Below, piece after piece: positions 34,044-43,371 of a stretch of 64,000 nucleotides of DNA. The translations under genes were made by a program, and so were the position numbers. The DNA comes from Lentinula raphanica (Eukaryota; Basidiomycota; Agaricomycetes; Agaricales; Omphalotaceae), in assembly GCA_027919835.1 (NCBI GenBank), contig JANVFP010000009.1, positions 248,001 through 312,000 of the forward strand, read 5' to 3'. How positions within the stretch are numbered: position 1 is the stretch's first letter; each line of letters opens with the position of its first letter. The notes beneath the pieces are model-generated. The model did not search any database. It had not been told where the DNA came from and saw only the letters and a program-made list of their open reading frames with translations.

Positions 34044-34342
34044 ACAAGTAGGAGAGTGAGACCGAGGGAAATAGGGGAGGACGGGGAGATGACGAGGGCT
34101 AGGAAATTCGTTGATGTCCATGAAGTAGTGTTAACTGTAACTACTGTGCGAGTCTCGAGACCTCGAATCGCAATCTCCCTTTGAAAACCTGGTCGAATGT
34201 TCATGACAGAAGAGAATGTGGAGAGATTTTGAATTTTGGGGTTTGGATAGATAATTCGTAAGTGCAGAGAGGGAGAAGTCTCATTCCATTAGAGCCTTGT
34301 GAAAGGTGTTGGTATATACGAGGTCGAAGGATATCGTTGTTT
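34044..34342. repeat. Array 3' flank, copy 2 (after secreted gene 4)
   Basis: This is a near-copy of 45048-45352. It ends at GGATATCGTTGTTT (34329-34342), which became the target-site duplication of the SINE. Confidence 0.8.
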
Positions 34343-34496
34343 AGGGGCGGTATGGTGTAGTGGTCACACCATGCAGTTTCGCCTCTGTTGATGCTGACGA
34401 AAGGCAGTGGTCAATGGATCGAACCCGTCCCTGGGCATTCGAAAGAATGTCCAAAGCTCTGACCACAGGGGGTTTTAGTGGGTATGGCCGGGTACG

Positions 34497-35030
34497 TATC
34501 ACAACTTAGAACTCACCTAGTTGTAGTTGCAAAGGTTGGGGATAGTGACAGAGTATGAGCACAAGTTGATCACAAGAGGATAAAAGATGTTCTTGAATCT
34601 GGGGGATCCCAGAGATACATGAGAGTATTTATACTACTCTAGAGTGGAGCTACTATCTAATGATATCATAGTCCATGTCATAGTTGGAGCTACATGAAGT
34701 CATTTATGAAGTCACTATGATTCATGGTGAAGTCATGCATGAAGTCATCTATGAAGTCATCCTGTGGAGACTGTGGATGATTCATGGTGAAGTCATCTAT
34801 GAAGTCATCTATGAAGTCATCCTGTGGATGCTTCACTTATTACATCATAAGACAACCTGTTGTAATGTAGATATGGTGCAGAGCAAGCATGTCCCATCAC
34901 TGGTTGTACAAATGAAAATATGTATGGCACAGAGATGATCAAATGATAAACTACTACTGATAATATGATAAGATAGAGATAGGAGATAAGATAAGTGATC
35001 AAGGTAGAGAATAGAGAGAAATCTGTGACA
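34497..35030 (-). repeat. Gypsy 3' LTR
   Basis: This 534-bp LTR contains tandem TGAAGTCATCTA-type units at about 34690-34830, which are shared with the other LTR. The pol stop codon abuts it directly at 35031. Confidence 0.93.
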
Positions 35031-38000
35031 TTACCCCCTCTTCTGATTCGAGCTCCGTTGAGAATATGTCCAGTTCCACACTTTCAATTGAATGATCAAT
35101 CTGTTTTTATATTCTCGAATTTTCTCTGGTGCATTTTTGAGATTTGCAGCAGGTTCCCAAGTATCATGATCTCGAGTAAAACCTTTCCATCTCACCAGAT
35201 ATTCCAATCTCTTTCTCTGAACTCGGTGTTGTAAAATTTTCTCCACTACCCATTCTTCCTCTCCATCAACTATTATAGTTTCAGGAGTAGGAGCCTTTTG
35301 TCCTGGAATGGTAGATTCTGTATAGGTGGCAAGCTTGCTAGCATGAAAAACAGGATGTATCCCACGGTATTTTGGAGGTAGTTTCAGTTCAAAGGTCACA
35401 TCTGATAGTTTTCTGATGATTTTAAATGGACCTTCAAATCTTGGCTGGAGAGCTCGTTCTGTAGTTTGATAGTCTTTAAGATTCAATAGAACCTTGTCTC
35501 CAACTTTAAAAGGTATGTTCTGAACTCCTTTGTCATAATACCATTTCATTCTTTCAGCTGCAAGCTTTAGAGCTGCTTTTGCTTGCTCTTGAGCTTCAAG
35601 TCTTTGTTGCATTATGTCATTAAAATCAATGGATCCCTGATTTTTAATGAGCATAGGACCTGCACGAGGATGTCGACCATATTCCAGGAAGAAGGGACTC
35701 TCCTTGGTACCTTCATGTGCTTGATTGCTGTATGCAAACTCTGCTGTGCTTAGAAGATTGGCCCAGTCATTGAGATTATAGTCAACATAGCACCGAAGGT
35801 ATTGTTCCAAAATCTGGTTAACACGTTCTGTTTGTCCATCAGTTTGTGGATGATAGGCAGTTGACATAGTAGATTCAATTCCAAGTAGCCTGCACCATTC
35901 TTGAAAAACTTCAGCAGCAAACTGTGTTCCTCTATCAGATATTATTTGCAATGGGAGTCCATGCAGTGGGTATATCCTGTCATAGAGTAACTTTGCTAAG
36001 TCTTTGGCTGTGAAATTATTTGTGATTGCAAAGAAGTGTGCACGCTTAGTCAAGCGATCTACCACAACACATATGGCATTGTGCTTTCCAGATGGTGGTA
36101 ATTGAGTAATAAGGTCTATGGAAATAATTTCCCAAGGTCCATTTGGTACTCGATTAGGTTGTAAGGGTCCAAAAGGCTGTTGTGAGCGATTTTTCATCCG
36201 CTGACAAGTATCACAGCCTGAGACATAATTTTTTACAAAGACTGACATCCCTGGCCACCAATAGTTTCGAGAAACGAGTTCATAGGTTTTCCATCTACCA
36301 GGATGTCCTGCTGATGGTAAATCATGATGCATTTGAACTATGCGTCTTCGTAGATGATCATCTGTGCTCTTTGGAATATATATTTTACCACGGTAAAGTA
36401 GTAGACCATTTTCATAGTTCCACTCTTCTAGTGATTTCTTGAATTCACGTGGTCCTGATGACAGAAGTGATTTGTAATCCTTCGTAACTTCATCAGTTAG
36501 CAAGGCTTCTTTGACCTCCCTTAGGATTTGTTCATCATTGATAGGCGATTCATGAGCAGCCTCAACAGCCTGAATGGCAAAAAATTCAGGTTTGAGTAAA
36601 ATTTGATCTCGATTGTCGAGGTTTACCCCCTCCTCATGATCTGGCCTCCTGGACAGAGGGTCTTCAGCCTGCATTGTTTTCCCTGGCTTATGCCGTAGAG
36701 AATAATCAAAGCGAGTAAGATACAGAGCCCATCTCGCTTGTCTTCGTGTTAGCTTCTGGGCAGACCGGAAATAAGTCAAATTCTGATGATCTGACCATAT
36801 TTCAAATTTTTCTGGATGACCTTCCAAGTAATGTCGATATTCTTCCAATGCTCGTATAATTGCAAGCAATTCCTTGTCATATATCTCATAGTTACGTTCA
36901 TGAACACTGAGTGACTTGGAATAGAAGGCAACTGGATGCCACAGATTGTCATCTGGGTCCAGTTGGTACAATACAGCTCCGACTGCAAAATCACTGGCAT
37001 CTGTGCCTAGTCGGAAAAGATTAGTGTCATCTGGTATTCTTAAAATGGGAGCAGTTGTGAAAGCCTTTTTCAGCGCTTCAAATGCTTCCTGTGCTATGTC
37101 ATCCCAGAGCCAAGGTTGATCCTTTTTAGTGAGATTGGTGAGTGGCCTTGCAATCTTGGCAAAATCTTTAATAAATCTTCTGTAGAAATTTGCAAAGCCT
37201 AAGAATGCTTGAACATGTTTTACTTTTGTTGGTACAGGCCACTCAAGAACTCCAGCAAGCTTCTTTGGATCCATCTTCACATAACCCTTAGAAATAATCA
37301 TTCCAAGGTAGTCTATACTGTCCTGCTCAAAAAAGCATTTTTCAGCTTTTGCATAGAGATCATTGTCTCGAAGTCTTTGCAGCACTTCTCGAACAATCTC
37401 CCTGTGTTCTTTTTTGTCATTGCCAAATATAAGAATATCATCCAAGTACACCATTACTTTTCCTTTACGTATCAAGTCTCCGAGAATATCATTCATCATT
37501 GCCTGAAAGGTAGCTGGTGCATTGGAGAATCCAAAATACATGACTGTTGCCTCAAATAAACCCCGCTTTGTAATGAATGCTGTTTTCCATTCATCCCCTT
37601 CACGAATTCGAACATTGTTGTATCCCCAGCGTAAGTCAATCTTTGTAAAGATTGAAGCCTGGCTGAGAGAGTCTATTAAGTCTGATATTCGAGGGATTGG
37701 ATAGCGATTCTTAACAGTGATATCATTGAGAGCACGATAATCCATGACTGGCCGTAAGGAACCATCATGTTTCTTGACAAAGAAGAATGGAGCAGCAATA
37801 GGACTTTGAGATGGTCTAATATAGCCTTTCTTAAGTTCCTCATCAATCCATTCATCCAAAGAATTCCTTTCTTTTAAAGACAGTGGATAGATTTTTGATG
37901 GTTTGGGAAGAGTAGACCCTTCCTCAAAATCAATTGGATGGTCGTATGGTTTACGTTCTGGCATCCGCTCTGATCTTTTCTTTGAGAAGACGTCACCATA

Positions 38001-38687
38001 ATCATATAACCATGGTGGTATAAGAGATTTCCACTTAGTGGTATCCTCGTCTTCCTCAACAAATTCTTCTTCTAGATGTTTTTCATCAAACATAGCGGCA
38101 ATAGTTGCTGCTTGTTTTTGCTCATCTGGATTGTGCATGTCAATCCAGTTAATGCAAGGATTATCCATGTCCTCTTCTCCTAAATTGTCCAGTGAAGATT
38201 CCCATGGTAAATCTGGTTCAAGGTGAAGCTCATCAGCTCCAGCTTCATCAACTCGTATTTTACGGGCTCTAGATGCACATGTCTCTGAACACCTGGTGAA
38301 CGCCCATTCCCCTGAATGCCAATCTATTTCTGGATTGTGTTTGTAGAGATAAGAGTATCCAATCATCATGTCCTTGTCACCTAGCTGAGTGACATATAGA
38401 TACTGTATGGTTTTATGTGAACCAATTTGGACATATGCTCGAACATACTCTTTTATCTCTCCTGCAACATTTGGCGTTCCATCCGCATTCAAAACTTGAT
38501 ATGGTTGTGCTATCTTATTTGTTACCAGGTGGTTTCTTTCAACATATCTTTTGTCGATGAAATTTGTTGTTGCTCCAGAGTCAACAAGAGCCTCGGCCTG
38601 CACTTTAAAACCGTATACCCAAAGTGTTACTGAAAGTCTAAAAGATGATTTCTTGTTACGAGCAATATTATTTAAACAAGCTTCCAT
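35031..38687 (-). CDS. Gypsy Pol polyprotein with chromodomain
   Basis: From the first Met there are 1,218 codons. The order is protease Asp-Ser-Gly-Ala-Thr (near 38575), RT with Tyr-Leu-Asp-Asp (near 37450), RNase H with Thr-Asp-Ala-Ser-Asp (near 36985), and an integrase HHCC finger (near 36330-36200). The integrase core follows, with Asp in IDLITQLP, Asp in ISDRGTQF and Glu in DGQTERVNQ. A C-terminal chromodomain (Trp-Val-Val-Glu-Lys-Ile and Tyr-Leu-Val-Arg-Trp-Lys-Gly, near 35250-35180) places it among the chromoviruses. The pol frame is -1 to gag and is open back through the gag stop (38765), so a -1 frameshift is the likely route of expression. The stop codon touches the LTR. Confidence 0.96.
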   Translation of the reverse strand: MEACLNNIARNKKSSFRLSVTLWVYGFKVQAEALVDSGATTNFIDKRYVERNHLVTNKIAQPYQVLNADGTPNVAGEIKEYVRAYVQIGSHKTIQYLYVTQLGDKDMMIGYSYLYKHNPEIDWHSGEWAFTRCSETCASRARKIRVDEAGADELHLEPDLPWESSLDNLGEEDMDNPCINWIDMHNPDEQKQAATIAAMFDEKHLEEEFVEEDEDTTKWKSLIPPWLYDYGDVFSKKRSERMPERKPYDHPIDFEEGSTLPKPSKIYPLSLKERNSLDEWIDEELKKGYIRPSQSPIAAPFFFVKKHDGSLRPVMDYRALNDITVKNRYPIPRISDLIDSLSQASIFTKIDLRWGYNNVRIREGDEWKTAFITKRGLFEATVMYFGFSNAPATFQAMMNDILGDLIRKGKVMVYLDDILIFGNDKKEHREIVREVLQRLRDNDLYAKAEKCFFEQDSIDYLGMIISKGYVKMDPKKLAGVLEWPVPTKVKHVQAFLGFANFYRRFIKDFAKIARPLTNLTKKDQPWLWDDIAQEAFEALKKAFTTAPILRIPDDTNLFRLGTDASDFAVGAVLYQLDPDDNLWHPVAFYSKSLSVHERNYEIYDKELLAIIRALEEYRHYLEGHPEKFEIWSDHQNLTYFRSAQKLTRRQARWALYLTRFDYSLRHKPGKTMQAEDPLSRRPDHEEGVNLDNRDQILLKPEFFAIQAVEAAHESPINDEQILREVKEALLTDEVTKDYKSLLSSGPREFKKSLEEWNYENGLLLYRGKIYIPKSTDDHLRRRIVQMHHDLPSAGHPGRWKTYELVSRNYWWPGMSVFVKNYVSGCDTCQRMKNRSQQPFGPLQPNRVPNGPWEIISIDLITQLPPSGKHNAICVVVDRLTKRAHFFAITNNFTAKDLAKLLYDRIYPLHGLPLQIISDRGTQFAAEVFQEWCRLLGIESTMSTAYHPQTDGQTERVNQILEQYLRCYVDYNLNDWANLLSTAEFAYSNQAHEGTKESPFFLEYGRHPRAGPMLIKNQGSIDFNDIMQQRLEAQEQAKAALKLAAERMKWYYDKGVQNIPFKVGDKVLLNLKDYQTTERALQPRFEGPFKIIRKLSDVTFELKLPPKYRGIHPVFHASKLATYTESTIPGQKAPTPETIIVDGEEEWVVEKILQHRVQRKRLEYLVRWKGFTRDHDTWEPAANLKNAPEKIREYKNRLIIQLKVWNWTYSQRSSNQKRG

Positions 38688-38764
38688 AACTACTTTATCT
38701 GATTTTTTATCAGTGCTGATATTGGGTACACTATTTCCTGACTGTAGATCGCAGACATTATCCT

Positions 38765-40231
38765 CTACAGTCCCTCTGGAAAATCCGCCTTGTATTGTTG
38801 ACTTCTAGCCCATCGCGATGGCTTAGAAGGTCCTGCCTGCACTTCACCGACATGTGCAGTTGCTCCTTTTGCAGTGAGCTCAGGTAAACTAATATCAAGG
38901 GTGCTCGTGGAGTTGACATTGAGAGCATCAGCTGGGGGCGCTGGCTCTTGGCTGTCTATTTCATCAAATAATTCCATCAACCGCGCTTTGAATGATTTCT
39001 TATCACTCGGTGGTGGTTGTTTCCCTTTGTTTCCTTGACCAGATGCAGATGCAGATGATGAAGAGTTTTTATTGAAATTTGGCCTTTTGCCTTCATTTCC
39101 AGGCTTATCCCAGCAATCCACTGTATTGTGAGTCTTCGATTTTGCCTTTAAGCCCTTTCCGGCGCATATTTGGCAATATCGTTGTTTTTGCTCCTGGGAA
39201 TTAACCTTTTCTGGGGTTTTGCCTTTACTCTTTTTTGCCGCATCTATCTCCATTGCATCTGGTTCATGACTGCCATTGCCTTTAACATTATTGCCTGTGC
39301 CAAATATTACACTTTTAGTCTTTTCTGGATGTAAGGCTTTATATGATAAAAGGAGAAGTTCCAGATAATCTTCCCATTTAGTAGGAGTCTTTCCGGAAAT
39401 TTCCAACACAACAAGTGCATTACGCAACTCTTGTGAAATAACATCACGAAGCTTGTCGATGTGAATACTATCTTGGTAGTCCACAATACGTGCAAGAGTG
39501 CGATATTGTTCAGCATATTTGATAAAGTCCTTACTAGCCAGTGACTTGTTTGTCCAAAGATGTGTGATTTCATTTTTAGCACCTTCTTTGTTATCACGGC
39601 GACCATAAATGGCATTGAGCTCATTGGCAAAGTTGTCCCAAGATCCCAGATCGTTTCCCAAACGTGTATCATCAAAGTACTTTCTCATATAGTTTGTGGC
39701 AGGAGAACGCAACCTAGTAAGAGCAGTCACAATTCTTTGATGATCTGTCACAATGCCTAAAGATGAGCAGTACAATGCGACTTGATTCATCCAGTCTTCT
39801 AAGGTCATCTTGTTGTCTGTTCCAGAGAAGGTTGGTGGGTCAGGTACTTTGGGACCTCTGAATGGGCCAGCTCCAGCATCAGCAGGAAGCTTATCAAGCT
39901 GTGCCTTATAAGCTCGTAAAAGTTCTGCCTGAGTTTCGACAATCTGTCGAAGGCTACGAACTTCATTTGTTAAGTTCTCTTGATTGGTGAAGGCTGTAGT
40001 AAAAGCCTGATTCATCCAATCAGCAAGTCCATTGACATTTCTGTTGATATATCCAATGGAAATGTTGGTAGTAGCCTCGTGAGCATTGCGAAGGAGTCGT
40101 CCAATCTGATTTTTCTGTTCATCAGTTTGAAATCCAATTGCTGCCATATCAATTCCTTGAGAGACAGCATTGGACCAAACTTGTCCATCATCGACTAATT
40201 CAACAACAGGGGTGAAAGGTGTGTAAGACAT
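38765..40231 (-). CDS. Gypsy Gag
   Basis: This is a 488-codon frame. The N-terminal half is helical (coiled segment with RSLRQIVETQAELLRAYK near 39970-39910). A retrotransposon Gag core follows (FSGTDNKMTLEDWMNQ onward, near 39830), then a Lys-rich linker and a zinc knuckle-like Cys-x2-Cys...His-x4-Cys (39180-39110). It ends with the stop at 38765, just before pol in the -1 frame. Confidence 0.93.
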   Translation of the reverse strand: MSYTPFTPVVELVDDGQVWSNAVSQGIDMAAIGFQTDEQKNQIGRLLRNAHEATTNISIGYINRNVNGLADWMNQAFTTAFTNQENLTNEVRSLRQIVETQAELLRAYKAQLDKLPADAGAGPFRGPKVPDPPTFSGTDNKMTLEDWMNQVALYCSSLGIVTDHQRIVTALTRLRSPATNYMRKYFDDTRLGNDLGSWDNFANELNAIYGRRDNKEGAKNEITHLWTNKSLASKDFIKYAEQYRTLARIVDYQDSIHIDKLRDVISQELRNALVVLEISGKTPTKWEDYLELLLLSYKALHPEKTKSVIFGTGNNVKGNGSHEPDAMEIDAAKKSKGKTPEKVNSQEQKQRYCQICAGKGLKAKSKTHNTVDCWDKPGNEGKRPNFNKNSSSSASASGQGNKGKQPPPSDKKSFKARLMELFDEIDSQEPAPPADALNVNSTSTLDISLPELTAKGATAHVGEVQAGPSKPSRWARSQQYKADFPEGL

Positions 40232-40328
40232 TTTTCTAGTTGTTTTGAAGTCAGATTATTTTTCAGACATAATATTAAAAAATGAATATATGAAAAAACA
40301 CAAATGTTTGCCAGATTACATAAGACTA

Positions 40329-41207
40329 TCATGCTTTGGCTGCATCAGGAAGTACAATATTCAGATCTAATAGCTCCTTGCAAATTTCAGGAAGCCTAGT
40401 ATACAGACTCTGAAAATTGACTTTCCCAATTTTGGTACATATCCCTTTTATCTCTCTCCAATTTTTGTTACTCAATTGGTGTCCCCTCTTATCTAGATCC
40501 TGATATAAATCCTCTAAATCATTATACCATCCCCAAAGAGAATTTCGATCCTGATTAGAAATTCTAAAAGCCTGTCCATTATATTCCTTGTACTCTTCCG
40601 AGTTTAACTCCCTGAAAACTGGCTCGAGACGAATTTTGGTAGCCTGCAGAACACCTTCAAACTCCTTGATACGCTTAAGGACAGCATCCTGTTTAGGATA
40701 AGTATCAAGAGGAGTGAGCTGAGAGGGTTCTTCAAGGCGTTGAGCAAGGGTTGGAATTCGTCGGAAGTGGAGATCAGAGGGAATAGGTGGAGGAGGAACA
40801 TAGACAGGGTCAGGAAAGAATTTATGGGTTGGAGAGGTATCATAATCCTGAGAAGGCAGATCATGGAGCCTATTCATTAGGCGCTCTCGCTCGACGTATT
40901 TAAGATGACGTTTACGGAGCTTAGCGAGGTATTTTTTGTGAGAGATCGAGATTTGGAGGCGTTGGAGGAGAGTGAGTTTATGAGTACGCACAGGTGCGTA
41001 GACAGGGATTTTGGTATAGCAAGGACGTCCAACATGATCATACTTCTTCCGTTTGTCCTTGGGAATGGTGATTCGTTCCCAAAGACCTGTCGATTTATCC
41101 ATGGCCATGACAGATACATGGTTACGACGATTGGAAGGAGTATATTTCATGGGAAAAGTGGGAATAATTTTGCAAGGCATTGTCTGGCAGAAATGGCATA
41201 AGTACAT
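40329..41207 (-). CDS. Extra ORF upstream of Gypsy gag
   Basis: This 292-codon frame is on the same strand as gag and pol, between the 5' LTR and gag, with its stop 97 bases before the gag ATG. The true start may be an internal Met (for example at about 41150). The product is basic at the N-terminus (Lys/Arg-rich near 40960-40890), has a short Pro-rich stretch (40810-40780) and is helical at the C-terminus. I recognise no domain. Most Ty3/Gypsy elements have no gene here. Conservation of the frame in an otherwise intact young element argues it is real. Confidence 0.65.
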   Translation of the reverse strand: MYLCHFCQTMPCKIIPTFPMKYTPSNRRNHVSVMAMDKSTGLWERITIPKDKRKKYDHVGRPCYTKIPVYAPVRTHKLTLLQRLQISISHKKYLAKLRKRHLKYVERERLMNRLHDLPSQDYDTSPTHKFFPDPVYVPPPPIPSDLHFRRIPTLAQRLEEPSQLTPLDTYPKQDAVLKRIKEFEGVLQATKIRLEPVFRELNSEEYKEYNGQAFRISNQDRNSLWGWYNDLEDLYQDLDKRGHQLSNKNWREIKGICTKIGKVNFQSLYTRLPEICKELLDLNIVLPDAAKA

Positions 41208-41692
41208 TGTCCCTTTTCAGCAGACAAGTACAAAGAAACAAAGGGAACCAGATGCAGTGTGTAAGTCTTGATGATCTTGATGTCAAATGGATGGGGGGAT
41301 CTCTACATGTCCTCATGTAGCAAATGAGAGTGTGTTACACACTCCCTGGTTCTTGCCCAAGAGCTGGCTTGCCGTCTACTCCAGTTCAAAAAGAACCAGA
41401 TCATGGCCTACCCAAAGGTACCAGTCTTGTTGTAATGAAATACAGCAAGTCCCCTTACGCCTAGGGTCCGGCAAATCAAGAACAACTGTCCCTTTCAGCA
41501 ACAGTGTTCAAAGTCCAGAAGGACCAAACAAGGTGGTGATGCCCCCACAGCCATGACAAGAAGTCAGACTGCACAACCTGCAAAAGGTCCCTGCCTGTTG
41601 CCCTTGACAGCAACAACAGGCAAGAAAGAAAAAGAAGTGTCTGTTGTCCTTGACAGCAACAACAGACACACAAGAAGCAAGATTCAAGAAAC
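41208..41692 (-). other. Gypsy 5' untranslated leader
   Basis: This lies between the 5' LTR and the extra ORF. It holds repeated CTTGACAGCAACAACAG motifs (near 41606 and 41650) and the primer-binding region next to 41693. No coding sequence was seen. Confidence 0.6.
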
Positions 41693-42226
41693 TATCACAA
41701 CTTAGAATTCACCTAGTTGTAGTTGCAAAGGTTGGGGATAGTGACAGAGTATGAGCACAAGTTGATCACAAGAGGATAAAAGATGTTCTTGAATCTGGGG
41801 GATCCCAGAGATACATGAGAGTATTTATACTACTCTAGAGTGGAGCTACTATCTAATGATATCATAGTCCATGTCATAGTTGGAGCTACATGAAGTCATT
41901 TATGAAGTCACTATGATTCATGGTGAAGTCATGCATGAAGTCATCTATGAAGTCATCCTGTGGAGACTGTGGATGATTCATGGTGAAGTCATCTATGAAG
42001 TCATCTATGAAGTCATCCTGTGGATGCTTCACTTATTACATCATAAGACAACCTGTTGTAATGTAGATATGGTGCAGAGCAAGCATGTCCCATCACTGGT
42101 TGTACAAATGAAAATATGTATGGCACAGAGATGATCAAATGATAAACTACTACTGATAATATGATAAGATAGAGATAGGAGATAAGATAAGTGATCAAGG
42201 TAGAGAATAGAGAGAAATCTGTGACA
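41693..42226 (-). repeat. Gypsy 5' LTR
   Basis: This 534-bp LTR is essentially identical to the 3' LTR and is followed by the TSD GTACG. Confidence 0.93.
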
Positions 42227-42447
42227 GTACGCCCGGAGGAGTCCCACACTACTTCCCGAACCTGGTCCGCCGGGCGGGAAGTGTGCGTAAATGCATTTCC
42301 TCCTTTGGATTGGAGTTCAAATTGCCGGTTTGAAAATTTCCGAGCTCCCAACTACGTAGCAGACGGGGCCGTATGGTACACGGTTGCCTATGCTTCGCCG
42401 AAAGGCACGTACAACCAAAAAAAAAAAAAAAAAGGATATCGTTGTTT

Positions 42448-42930
42448 GTCTTTGTTGAATCCAGAAGTCTATACCTGTCAGTGTTTGTGTCTTCCTCCTC
42501 GCCAACCGCCGTGTCGACCACAGCAGGATCCAGTGACCTACAACCTTGAGGTGTCCTCGTTTCTACCCTATTTGAGGCGCTCTACTCTGCGCTGTAAGCT
42601 CTAGTCTCTGACAATGAACACCGAAACTCATTACTTTTCGCAGCATCAACGAATACTTCCCAGGAGATTAGCTTCAGCATCCTTTGGCTTTTGGACTCGT
42701 TCAAGATTCAACAAGAGCTCTAGTTCCATCAGCTCGACTCTTAACTCCCCTCCTGAGCGCATCAAGAAGGAAACTTCACCGCAATGACCGATGGCCATAG
42801 TACAGAAACACCGCCCCACACCGCCTTATGAGATGTTTAGAGTGTTCTTCAACTTCAAGTTGTTCAATTCTGCCGCCCGTACGTTGCTCCTTCAGTTCAA
42901 AATCCAATACCGCTACTCAGAAACCCAGTC
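42448..42930 (+). pseudogene. Dynein heavy chain 5' fragment, copy 2
   Basis: From the SINE's right TSD onward this matches the dynein leader and first exon (compare 45353-45690), with ATG at 42614. The frame keeps more than fifty codons like the intact gene, then stops at a TGA near 42785. At about 42830 it jumps to the dynein segment equivalent to 47448-47480 plus 47690-47725, with the same junction as the 31795 fragment. It then runs into the promoter of secreted gene 5. Confidence 0.8.
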
Positions 42931-42989
42931 TGTAGTAGAGTACTCAGATACTCGTGCCGGTCCCATTCAAGGAGACCCAGTTCAAGTTG

Positions 42990-43115
42990 AATTGGATGGA
43001 AATACCTCAGCCTTGTCAAGTGACTGTGGTCCTTTCTGGATCCGACGGATTTCATCGATGCATCGATGCCTCTTTATCTAGTTGTCCCGAGTAAATCCGG
43101 AATCTATTAGCTTGA
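42990..43115 (+). promoter_or_regulatory. Core promoter of secreted gene 5
   Basis: The elements are GAAATACCTCA (near 43000), GATTTCATCGATGCATCGATG (near 43048), the dyad CCCGAGTAAATCCGGA (43086-43101) and a CTATTAGC stretch. The leader follows (CACTTGCAGTGCAACCACC near 43143), then the leader intron (donor near 43277). Confidence 0.55.
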
Positions 43116-43371
43116 GCTCGTTTTTCCGTCAATCAACCCCCCACTTGCAGTGCAACCACCACCTTCGAAAGATCTCTCAAAAGTCCTTGCTGGTCAAGGG
43201 CGCCCAATTACGACTGGCTTATCTTCCAACCTCTCTATTGAATTCTTCACCTTTTTCTATCCACCACTTTCTTGTTTGTGAGTGAAAGACCATTGACAAT
43301 AATTCTTAACACGAAGCTCAATATTCTCTCATACCTTAGTCTCAATTTGTGCAGATTCGCGCTCTATCGAT

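Larger units (their letters stand above)
34497..42226 (-). mobile_element. Ty3/Gypsy chromovirus, 7.73 kb, apparently intact and young
   Basis: Its 534-bp LTRs (34497-35030 and 41693-42226) differ by one base that I can see (near 34511 versus 41707). The TSD is GTACG (34492-34496 and 42227-42231). On the minus strand the LTR runs TGTCACAG...GTTGTGATA. A polypurine tract (AGAAGAGGGGG) abuts the 3' LTR. Minus-strand order is extra ORF, gag, pol (protease, RT, RNase H, integrase, chromodomain). All three frames are uninterrupted, so it may be active. Confidence 0.96.
34343..42433 (+). mobile_element. tRNA-derived SINE, about 350 bp, split by a Gypsy element
   Basis: Left part 34343-34496, right part 42232-42433. 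It begins with a tRNA-like promoter: an A-box-like TATGGTGTAGTGG (34351-34363) and a B-box-like GGATCGAACCC (34418-34428). It ends in an A tract (42418-42433), and the 14-bp TSD GGATATCGTTGTTT flanks it (34329-34342 and 42434-42447). The paralogous site after gene 5 (45336-45360) lacks it. The Gypsy element interrupts it at GTACG. The body (42232-42417) would derive from the partner LINE or be unique; I cannot tell which. Confidence 0.88.

Noticed and set aside
34351..34430. A functional tRNA gene
   Set aside because: Box-like motifs are present, but the sequence sits in a SINE with an A tail and target duplication and does not fold as a complete tRNA by eye.
34684..34938. 84-codon frame repeated at 41880-42134
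   Set aside because: It is part of the Gypsy LTR and consists of tandem GAAGTCATCTAT units, not a gene.
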